Source of the DNA: Sorangium cellulosum So ce56
GTDB lineage: Bacteria > Myxococcota_A > Polyangia > Polyangiales > Polyangiaceae
Direction of reading: 5' to 3'
NCBI RefSeq assembly: GCF_000067165.1
Contig: NC_010162.1
Location: 3,218,501 to 3,282,500 of the forward strand
Length of the DNA: 64,000 nucleotides
Part shown: in pieces, positions 56,610 through 64,000 of the stretch
Layout of the letters: each line of letters opens with the position of its first letter
Numbering within the stretch: the stretch's first letter is position 1
The notes under the pieces: generated by a model
Told to the model about the DNA's origin: nothing
The model's database searches: none
Seen by the model: only the letters and a program-made list of their open reading frames with translations
Position numbers and translations under genes: made by a program

Positions 56610-56764
56610 ACGAGCGGCGCCGGCGAGTAGCCAGAGCCGCGCGTCTCTGGTAACCCTGCGCCGTCGCGCCCGGCGGCCCGGGCGCTCACGCCACGGGCCC
56701 CTCTGCAAGGCGACGCACCCGGTGCGCCGAGCGCCGCGGCCCCCCTCACACCCACCGCTGCACG

Positions 56765-57232
56765 ATGGATCAGACGCTCCTCCGGTCGTATTTCTCGACC
56801 ATCTACGAGTTCCCCACCCCGGCGGGGACGCTGCGCGTCTCGCTGGACGGCGAGATCGTCCAGGATCAGGCCGGGCTGCCCGAGCTCCTGACCCGCAAGT
56901 TCGCGGTGCTCACCGCCTACAACCCGCGCTCGATGCTCATCCCCCGCCGGGTCAACGATCAGCGCCACCACGTCCTCCGCGATCTCCTGATCCTCGGCTG
57001 TTACCGGGTGGAGCCGTGCGTCGGCTCCGAGGCGGAGCCGGAGGGCATCTGGCGCGAGCCGGCGTGGCTCGTCCACGGCATGGACCGGGACGAGGCGATC
57101 GCCTTCGGCCGCGTCTTCCGGCAGAACACGATCGTGTTCGCGCAAGGCGGCCGGCCGGAGCTCATCATCACCGATCCCACAGCCGACGACATCGGCCGAA
57201 CTTTCCAGGGGAACTGGCGGGTGCGGTCCTGA
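56765..57232 (+). CDS. DUF3293-like protein
   Basis: 155 residues. The pattern FAVLTAYNPRSM...N..RHHVLRDLLILGCYRVEPCVGSEAEPEG..REPAWLVHGMDRDEAIAFGRVFRQNTIVFAQGG, given here in pieces, matches small DUF3293 proteins. No signal peptide or membrane helix, so cytoplasmic. Biochemical role unknown. ATG at 56765 without a strong ribosome-binding site. Confidence 0.75.
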   Translation: MDQTLLRSYFSTIYEFPTPAGTLRVSLDGEIVQDQAGLPELLTRKFAVLTAYNPRSMLIPRRVNDQRHHVLRDLLILGCYRVEPCVGSEAEPEGIWREPAWLVHGMDRDEAIAFGRVFRQNTIVFAQGGRPELIITDPTADDIGRTFQGNWRVRS

Positions 57233-57361
57233 CCCACGCGGCGGCCGTGGACGCCGATCGCCGATTCCATGTTGAAACGTACCCGCAAAATGTGGGTTCA
57301 TGCCTTGGCGTTTAGGGATGGGCGGACCGGCCTCGCTCACCACATGAGGAGACACAGCAGA

Positions 57362-57796
57362 ATGCGCACCCAGGTCACCCTCGCAGCGCTCGTCGCAGCG
57401 CTCGTCGCCGGCGCTGGCGGCTGCGGCCAGAACAAGGTCTCGGAGTGCAACGCGCTCATCGAGGTCATCAACAAGGGCGTTCAGAGCATCGAGAAAGGCA
57501 CCAAGGCCGGCACCGACCAGGGCGGGTCGAGCGAGCTGAAGGCGATGGCCGACGCGATGGACAAGGTGGCGGCCGACGCGGCGCAGGTGAAGCTGACCAC
57601 CCCGGAGCTGCAGAAGTTCTCGGGCGAGTACCAGGCCATGGCGAAGGACGTCGCCAAGGCGGCGCGCGATCTCGCGACCGCGGCGGACGCCAACGACGCG
57701 GAGAAGAGCAACGCCGCCCAGGCGTCGATCGAGAAGGCGATCAAGCAGGAAGATCCCCTCGTCGACAACATCAATAAATTCTGTCAGGCGCCCTGA
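57362..57796 (+). CDS. Small helical lipoprotein
   Basis: 144 residues from the ATG at 57362, with GAGGAGA at about 57346-57352. Signal peptide (TLAALVAALVAGAGGC) with lipobox AGGC. The mature part is all helical and Lys/Ala/Asp-rich (ECNALIEVINKGVQSIEKG; SSELKAMADAMDKVAADAAQVKL; SGEYQAMAKDVAKAARDLATAADANDAEKS), with cysteines near both ends (SECN and KFCQ) that could pair. Unknown function. A hairpin overlaps its stop codon. Confidence 0.8.
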   Translation: MRTQVTLAALVAALVAGAGGCGQNKVSECNALIEVINKGVQSIEKGTKAGTDQGGSSELKAMADAMDKVAADAAQVKLTTPELQKFSGEYQAMAKDVAKAARDLATAADANDAEKSNAAQASIEKAIKQEDPLVDNINKFCQAP

Positions 57797-57797
57797 C
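57783..57797 (+). terminator. Short perfect hairpin over the lipoprotein stop codon
   Basis: GTCAGG-CGC-CCTGAC, immediately followed by the palindrome GGGGCGCGCCCC (57798-57809). It lies between converging genes and just before the dispersed repeat at 57840. Probable terminator; the stems are short. Confidence 0.45.
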
Positions 57798-57839
57798 GGG
57801 GCGCGCCCCCCGGAGCGCTCGCCCTCCGACCGCCGAACA

Positions 57840-57875
57840 GAGCGACGGTCTCCTGTGCGGGTGACCGCCGCTCTA
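57840..57875. repeat. Short copy of the palindromic element at 13535-13660
   Basis: The first ten bases equal the outer end of the left arm of the element at 13535, and the next 25 bases equal the outer end of its right arm (13636-13660). The whole centre is missing. It can still form a small hairpin. It ends exactly at the stop codon of the response-regulator gene (57873), mirroring the position of the large copy next to a stop codon. Confidence 0.8.
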
Positions 57876-58577
57876 GGGGACGAAGCGGTAGCCGACACCG
57901 CGCACCGTCAGCAGGTGGCGCGGCGTCGTCGCGTTCTCTTCCAGCTTGTTGCGGAGCTGGAGGATGAAATTGTCGATGGTGCGCGGGGTCCCGTGGTGCG
58001 TCGGGCCCCAGACCTTGGCCTGGATCTGCTCCCTCGACAGGACCCTGCCGCCCGCCTCGGCGAGGCAGAGCAGCACGTCGAACTCGGTCGCCGTGAGCTC
58101 GATCAGCGCATCGCCGCGGCGGACCTCGCGCGTCGCCGCGTTGATCACGATGTCGCCGGCGCGCAGCTGCGCCCCGTCGGCGCGCGCGATCGCGTCGCGC
58201 CGGAGCACGGCCTTCACGCGCGCGAGCAGCTCGGCCAGGCTGAACGGCTTCGTGATGTAGTCCTCGGCGCCGAGCTCGAGGCCCATCACCTTGTCCATCT
58301 CGGCGCCGCGCGCGGACAGCATGATCACCGGCAGGGTGCGCCGCTCGTTCCGGAGGATGCGGAGCAGCTCGAAGCCGTTCAGCCGGGGGAGCATGACGTC
58401 GATGATGATGAGATCGATCCCGCCGGCGCGGGCGAGCGCGAGCCCGCGCTCGCCGTCCTCGGCCACGAGGACGCGGTAGCCCTCGGCGGTCAGGTTCATC
58501 TCGAGACCCATCGCGATGCTGGGGTCGTCCTCCACGAGCAGGACGGTCCGCGCCGGTGTCTGAGGGGTTCGGGTCAT
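57873..58577 (-). CDS. OmpR/PhoB-family response regulator
   Basis: 234 residues from the ATG at 58577; ATGs at 58598 and 58604 would add 7 or 9 residues. Receiver domain: VLLVEDDPSIA, phosphoacceptor Asp60 in IIIDVMLPRLNG, YITKPFS. DNA-binding winged-helix domain: ELTATEFDVLLCLAEAGGRVLSREQIQAKVWG and RTIDNFILQLRNKLEE...LLTVRGVGYRF. It follows its histidine kinase on the same strand after about 49 bp and is presumably phosphorylated by it. The last codon touches a dispersed repeat. Confidence 0.95.
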   Translation of the reverse strand: MTRTPQTPARTVLLVEDDPSIAMGLEMNLTAEGYRVLVAEDGERGLALARAGGIDLIIIDVMLPRLNGFELLRILRNERRTLPVIMLSARGAEMDKVMGLELGAEDYITKPFSLAELLARVKAVLRRDAIARADGAQLRAGDIVINAATREVRRGDALIELTATEFDVLLCLAEAGGRVLSREQIQAKVWGPTHHGTPRTIDNFILQLRNKLEENATTPRHLLTVRGVGYRFVP

Positions 58578-58626
58578 GCTGAGGAGGTCCTCTAGCATGT
58601 TCATGTCCTGACCGGCGGCGGCCGCG

Positions 58627-59652
58627 CTACGGCGGCGCGCTCGCGTCAGCGCCGTGATCCACCGCGTCGTTGTGCGCCGCGGCGATCCCGGGCGAGGCGG
58701 CCTGCGCGCGTCGCTCGGCGGCGCCCGCCTTCGGTGTGCTCCGGAGCGGGAGCACGAGGGTGAACGTGCTGCCCTTCCCGGGCTCGCTGTCGACGAGGAT
58801 CTTGCCGCCGTGCGCCCGGATGACATGCTTGACGATCGACAGCCCGAGCCCGGAGCCCTCCTGCTGCCGGGCCAGGAGATCGTCGACCCGGTAGAACTTC
58901 TCGAAGATCCGCTTGTGCTCCGCGCGGGCGATGCCCTTGCCGTTGTCGCGGACCGTGAGCATCGCCGACCGGTTGAGGACGTGGGCGGAGACGCTGATCT
59001 TCCTCGGCTGGCCGCCGTACTTGTAGGCGTTCGAGAGGAGGTTCACGATCGCGTCGACGAGCGCGCTGCGATCGCAGAGCACGGGCGGGAGGTTCGCGTC
59101 GATGGAGACGTCGAGGTCGACGCTGCGCTTCTCGCGGGTCGGCTCGAAGGCGTGGATCGCCTCGTCGGCGATCTCCCCGAGGTGGTGCTCCGAGAGCTCA
59201 TAGACGCGCCGGCCGCTCTCCATCCGCCCCCAGTCGAGCAGCCGATCGATGAGCTGCTGGAGGCGGGCGCTCTCCTTGGTGAGCGCCTCGATGCAGCGAT
59301 CCTCGCTGATCGTGTCGCCGCGCCGGAGCGTGAGGGTCTCGGTGAACATCCGGATCGACGTGAGCGGGGTGCGCAGCTCGTGCGAGACCTTGGACACGAA
59401 ATCGGCCTGGAGCTCGGACAGGTTGCGCTCGCGCCGGAGGAAGACCCACACGAGGATGACCCCGGTCGCGAGCGTCCCGCAGAACGTGAGGACGATGATC
59501 CCCATGATGAGGTTGTACTGGGCCTCGCCGAGGACGAGCAGGAGGAAGCCGACGCCCGACAGGAGCACGCCGGGGATGATGACCAGGTAGACGAGGAGCT
59601 GGATGATCCGCCGGTAGCCGAGCGTGGTGAGGTCGCGCCTCGGGGTCCGCAT
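58627..59652 (-). CDS. Two-TM sensor histidine kinase
   Basis: 341 residues. Two membrane helices (~17-41 and 49-72) are separated by only a few residues, so there is almost no periplasmic sensor. The HisKA box SHELRTPL has the phosphoacceptor His91. HATPase motifs: N box LVDAIVNLLSNAYKYG, G1 DNGKGI, F box FEKFYR, G2 GSGLGLSIVKHV. It most likely senses the membrane itself or a partner protein. The gene for its regulator follows directly downstream. The C-terminal ~35 residues are an Ala-rich tail. Confidence 0.93.
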   Translation of the reverse strand: MRTPRRDLTTLGYRRIIQLLVYLVIIPGVLLSGVGFLLLVLGEAQYNLIMGIIVLTFCGTLATGVILVWVFLRRERNLSELQADFVSKVSHELRTPLTSIRMFTETLTLRRGDTISEDRCIEALTKESARLQQLIDRLLDWGRMESGRRVYELSEHHLGEIADEAIHAFEPTREKRSVDLDVSIDANLPPVLCDRSALVDAIVNLLSNAYKYGGQPRKISVSAHVLNRSAMLTVRDNGKGIARAEHKRIFEKFYRVDDLLARQQEGSGLGLSIVKHVIRAHGGKILVDSEPGKGSTFTLVLPLRSTPKAGAAERRAQAASPGIAAAHNDAVDHGADASAPP

Positions 59653-59711
59653 GCCGGCAGCTTAGTGGGGCCCCGCGCCGCCGGCGAGCCGCCGCGAGCG
59701 CCCGCGCGCGG

Positions 59712-61022
<1,311 letters not shown>

Positions 61023-61168
61023 CGGCGCCGAGCTTACCCGGGTTCGCCCCTATTTGTCCCTGGCGCGGGCCCCCCTATGGTCGGCGGGAGCGCGCGGACC
61101 GTCCCCGCAGGAGAGCGGACACGGCACAGGGAGCGGTCGCGCGGGAGAAGGGAGCCGCAGAGGGCCTC

Positions 61169-62551
61169 ATGAACAGCCTCCTCTATGCCCGGGCCCAGAT
61201 GGGCCTGTCGCTGGCATTTCACATGATCTTCGCCGCCGCCGGGGTGGCGCTGCCGCTGATCATGGTCATCGCGGACGCGCTCTGGCACCGGACGGGCGAT
61301 CGAGACTACCTCGAGTTCTCGAAGCGCATGGCGAAGGGGACGGCGATCCTGTTCGCGGTGGGCGCCGTGTCGGGGACGGTGCTCTCGTTCGAGCTCGGGC
61401 TCCTGTGGCCGAGCTTCATGGGGACGTTCGGAGAGGTGATAGGGCTCCCGTTCTCGCTCGAGGGGTTCGCGTTCTTCACGGAGGCGATCTTCCTCGGCAT
61501 CTACCTCTACGGGCGCGGCAAGCTCTCGCCGAGGCTGCACCTGCTCTCGGGCGCGCTGGTCGCGCTGAGCGGCGCGCTGTCGGCGTTCTTCGTGATCCTG
61601 GTGAACGCGTGCATGAACGACCCTGCCGGGTTCACGATGGTCGACGGGCGCCCGGCGAACATCGACCCGGTCGCGGCGATGTTCAGCCCGCCGTGGAAGC
61701 ACGAGACGCTGCACGGCATCCTCGCGTGTTATCAGGCGACGGCGTTCGTGATGACGGGGATCCACGCGCTGGTGCTCCTGCGGCACCCGTCGAGCCCGCT
61801 GTTCCGCAAGGCGTTCGCGGTGACGCTCGCGATCGCCGGGGTGACGGCGCTGGCGCAGCCGCTCGTCGGTCACTACGCGGCGGTGGAGGTCGGGAGGGGG
61901 CAGCCCGCCAAGCTCGCGGCGATGGAGGCGCACTTCGAGACCTCGGCCCGCGCGCCGCTCCTCGTCGGCGGCCTGCCCGACGTGGAGCGGGGCGAGGTCG
62001 ACTACGCGATCGAGATCCCGGCGGGGCTCTCGGTGTTCCTGCACGCGGATCCTGACGCGGTGGTGACCGGGCTGGATGCGATCCCGCGGGACGAGTGGCC
62101 GCCGGTCACGGCGACGCACCTCTCGTTTCAGGTGATGGTGGGCGCGGGCTCCGCGATGGCGCTGCTCGCGGTGGTCGGGGCGGTGCTCGCGTGGCGCCGC
62201 AGGGGGATCCCGGATCAGCGCCCGTTCCTCTGGGCGGCGATCCTGGCGAGCCCGCTCGGCATCGTGGCGATGGAGGCGGGCTGGCTGGTGACGGAGCTCG
62301 GTCGCCAGCCGTGGATCGTGCGGGGCGCGATGCGCACGCGCGACGCGGTGACCCCGTTCCCGCACCTCGCGGCGCCTTTCTGGACGTTCACGGCGCTCTA
62401 TGTCTTTCTCGGCGTGGTGGTTGTCTACCTGCTCGTGCGCCAGCTCCGCGCGGCGCCGCTCGGGGTGACGGGCGGCGGCGCGCCGCTCGGGGGGACTGGC
62501 GGCGGCGGCGCGCCGCGCGCGTCCGGGGGAGGCGAGGCCGATGCGCACTGA
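61169..62551 (+). CDS. cydA: Cytochrome bd-type quinol oxidase subunit I
   Basis: 460 residues with about nine membrane helices. Heme ligand His18 (LSLAFHMIFA, equivalent to E. coli His19), the loop with FTEAIFLGIYLYG, a second ligand region HETLHGILACYQATAF, and the GRQPW motif (VTELGRQPWIV) are all present. The Q-loop after GRQPW-preceding helices is short, placing it with CIO-type (cyanide-insensitive) bd oxidases rather than E. coli bd-I. The last ~30 residues are a Gly/Pro/Ala tail that overlaps the cydB start by 11 bp. It reduces oxygen with quinol at the inner membrane. No cydDC assembly genes are in the window. Confidence 0.95.
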   Translation: MNSLLYARAQMGLSLAFHMIFAAAGVALPLIMVIADALWHRTGDRDYLEFSKRMAKGTAILFAVGAVSGTVLSFELGLLWPSFMGTFGEVIGLPFSLEGFAFFTEAIFLGIYLYGRGKLSPRLHLLSGALVALSGALSAFFVILVNACMNDPAGFTMVDGRPANIDPVAAMFSPPWKHETLHGILACYQATAFVMTGIHALVLLRHPSSPLFRKAFAVTLAIAGVTALAQPLVGHYAAVEVGRGQPAKLAAMEAHFETSARAPLLVGGLPDVERGEVDYAIEIPAGLSVFLHADPDAVVTGLDAIPRDEWPPVTATHLSFQVMVGAGSAMALLAVVGAVLAWRRRGIPDQRPFLWAAILASPLGIVAMEAGWLVTELGRQPWIVRGAMRTRDAVTPFPHLAAPFWTFTALYVFLGVVVVYLLVRQLRAAPLGVTGGGAPLGGTGGGGAPRASGGGEADAH

Positions 62552-63569
62552 GTGGTTCATCGGCGGGGTGATGATGGCGGCGCTCGTTCTGTACGCGCTG
62601 CTCGGGGGCGCCGATTTCGGCGGCGGCGTGTGGGATCTGCTCGCCTCCGGCCCGCGGAAGCGGGAGCAGCGCGCCCTCATCGAGCGGGTCATCGGCCCGA
62701 TCTGGGAGGCCAACCACGTGTGGCTCATCCTGGTCGTGGTGCTGCTCTTCACCGCGTTTCCTCCCGCGTTCGCGGCGATCTCGATCGCGCTGCACGTCCC
62801 CCTCACGCTGTTCCTCGTGGGCGTCGTGTTTCGCGGCTCGGCGTTCAGCTTCCGCAGCTACGACTCCCGGGGGGATCGGCGGCAGAAGCGCTGGGGGTTC
62901 GTCTTCTCGCTCGCGAGCGTGATCGCGCCGGTGCTGCTCGGCATGATCGTCGGCGCGGTGGCGTCCGGGCGGATCCGGGTGGCGTCGGGGGTGGTGACGA
63001 GCGGCTTCTTCGCGCCGTGGCTCTCGCTGTTTCCGTTCGTGGTGGGGCTGTTCGCGCTGGCGCTGTTCGCGTTCCTCGCGGCGGTGTACCTGACGAACGA
63101 GGCGAAGGAGCCCGCGCTCGTCGACGATTTCCGGCGGCGCGCGCTCGCCTCCGGCTGCGTGGTGGCGGCGCTCGCGCTGGCGTCGTTCGCGGCGTCGTTC
63201 CGGGGCGCCCCGCTCATTCGAGAGGGGCTGACGGATCATCCGATCACGTGGCCGCTCCACGTCACGACGGGCCTCGCGGCCACCGCGGCGTTCTTCGCGT
63301 TGTGGACCCGCCGATTCCGTCTGGCGCGCTTCGCGGCGGCGGCGCAGGTCACGCTGATCCTGCTCGGCTGGGCGGCCTCGCAGTATCCGTTCCTGGTCGT
63401 GCCCGACGTGACGCTCGAAGGCGCGGCGGCGAACCCGAGGACGTTGCGATTGCTTGTCTGGGTGCTCGGCGTCGGATCCGTGCTGCTGTTCCCATCGCTG
63501 TACGTGCTCTTCCGCGTCTTCGGCAGCGGCCGGGCGGGGGCTGCGTCGGACGGCGACGACGACCATTGA
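62541..63569 (+). CDS. cydB: Cytochrome bd-type quinol oxidase subunit II
   Basis: 342 residues, about eight membrane helices. Matches CydB features: the N-terminal WFIGGVMMAALVLYALLGGADFGGGVWDLL, the IGPIWEANHVWLILVVVLLFTAFP motif, and VVFRGSAFSFRSY. The ATG at 62541 lies within the end of cydA (11-bp overlap). It completes the oxidase core; no small CydX-like gene was recognised after it. Confidence 0.95.
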   Translation: MRTEWFIGGVMMAALVLYALLGGADFGGGVWDLLASGPRKREQRALIERVIGPIWEANHVWLILVVVLLFTAFPPAFAAISIALHVPLTLFLVGVVFRGSAFSFRSYDSRGDRRQKRWGFVFSLASVIAPVLLGMIVGAVASGRIRVASGVVTSGFFAPWLSLFPFVVGLFALALFAFLAAVYLTNEAKEPALVDDFRRRALASGCVVAALALASFAASFRGAPLIREGLTDHPITWPLHVTTGLAATAAFFALWTRRFRLARFAAAAQVTLILLGWAASQYPFLVVPDVTLEGAAANPRTLRLLVWVLGVGSVLLFPSLYVLFRVFGSGRAGAASDGDDDH

Positions 63570-63869
63570 GCGGGAGTGGCGTCGACGTACGTGGAAGTCG
63601 CGGCGGCCCAATCGGATGCACCACCTCGACCTACCCGCAGGAGAGGCGTGAGGACGGCTGGCTGAACAGCGGCTCTGTGTCCGTCCGGATGCTAGGGGGC
63701 GATGGCGCGATGCCGGTCGCCGATTGCATTCCTGGGACCTGCAACCCGCTCTCGCGGCACCCCCGAAAAAATGCGAACGCTTTCGCGGGCCTCCCCACGG
63801 CGGTCGAACCGTGTTACGCTCGCAGGCGCGAAGTTTCAGGATGCTTGTGGGGGAAGGAGCCCTGTAGAG
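63570..63869. other. Gap after cydB
   Basis: About 300 bp with no supported gene. Composition becomes less GC-rich around 63760-63840. GGGAAGGAG at 63851-63859 is the ribosome-binding site of the next gene. Confidence 0.4.
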
Positions 63870-64000
63870 ATGGCGAACATGGCTAGATACCGTCGACACG
63901 CGATTGTGGGGTTACTTGCAGCGACAGCCGGTGTGACGGGCTCGTTCGCCGCGTGCACGGACTCGTACCGTCATGGGCTCACCGGCTCCGGCTCGGGCCC
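63870..64000 (+). CDS. Lipoprotein, N-terminal part only
   Basis: 43 codons before the window ends. ATG at 63870 with GGGAAGGAG ten bases upstream (an ATG at 63879 is possible). A basic N-terminus (ARYRRH), hydrophobic core (AIVGLLAATAGVTGSF) and lipobox FAAC at residue 33 are followed by a polar, Gly/Ser-rich start of the mature protein. Function cannot be judged. Confidence 0.7.
   Translation, partial: MANMARYRRHAIVGLLAATAGVTGSFAACTDSYRHGLTGSGSG

Overview
This window is very GC-rich, densely coding DNA with a strong G/C preference at third codon positions. Gene content points to a myxobacterium (Myxococcota, probably the Sorangium/Polyangium side). The main clues are an MglA-type Ras-like GTPase, a DnaK paralogue with its own J-domain protein, a glycine-rich two-RRM RNA-binding protein, a GldA/GldF/GldG-like ABC operon, many short lipoproteins and a collagen-like secreted protein. 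No insertion sequence, prophage, CRISPR array or rRNA operon was seen. The assignment rests on gene content only.

Layout. 1-1.5 kb (minus): the 5' part of an SbnA-like PLP enzyme and a Gfo/Idh/MocA oxidoreductase. 2-7.9 kb (plus): treY-treZ, making trehalose from glycogen-type glucans, with trmO overlapping treZ. 8.0-8.9 kb: a decayed hybrid sensor kinase. 9.1-13.5 kb (plus): a Ca2+-type P-type ATPase and two small HMA/DUF5132-like partners in one overlapping operon, ending in a large imperfect palindrome. 14.1-15.8 kb (plus): a small lipoprotein and a collagen-like protein that overlap by 4 bp. 16-22.5 kb (minus): a NodU-type O-carbamoyltransferase followed by carA-carB. 22.7-24.4 kb (minus): mogA/moaB-type gene and moeA for molybdenum cofactor. 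24.7-27.4 kb (plus): lgt, an RRM protein and rpmG.

27.5-33.2 kb (plus) is the rod-shape operon mreB-mreC-mreD-mrdA-rodA. Facing it, with only 36 bp between the stop codons, is a minus-strand run of rhomboid protease, PA14 lipoprotein and an MglA-like GTPase with a long C-terminal extension. 36.8-38.9 kb (plus): ECF-type sigma factor, single-pass membrane protein (likely anti-sigma) and lipoprotein, each start overlapping the previous stop. 39-44.2 kb (plus): a J-domain/TPR protein, a DnaK paralogue and a third protein. The two proteins flanking DnaK appear to share a ~60-residue domain, which makes this the most interesting candidate chaperone system here. 44.3-47.3 kb: M1 metallopeptidase and a membrane protein, then tRNA-Phe(GAA) and a CheY-like regulator.

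48.4-56.5 kb (minus): a Cys-rich lipoprotein, two uncharacterised proteins, and the four-gene ABC ATPase - permease - GldG-like - DUF4340 operon. 56.7-57.8 kb (plus): a DUF3293-like protein and a lipoprotein. 57.8-61.0 kb (minus): pyrimidine-nucleoside phosphorylase, then a two-TM histidine kinase with its OmpR-type regulator. 61.2-63.6 kb (plus): cydA-cydB of a cyanide-insensitive-type bd oxidase. The window ends in the first 43 codons of another lipoprotein.
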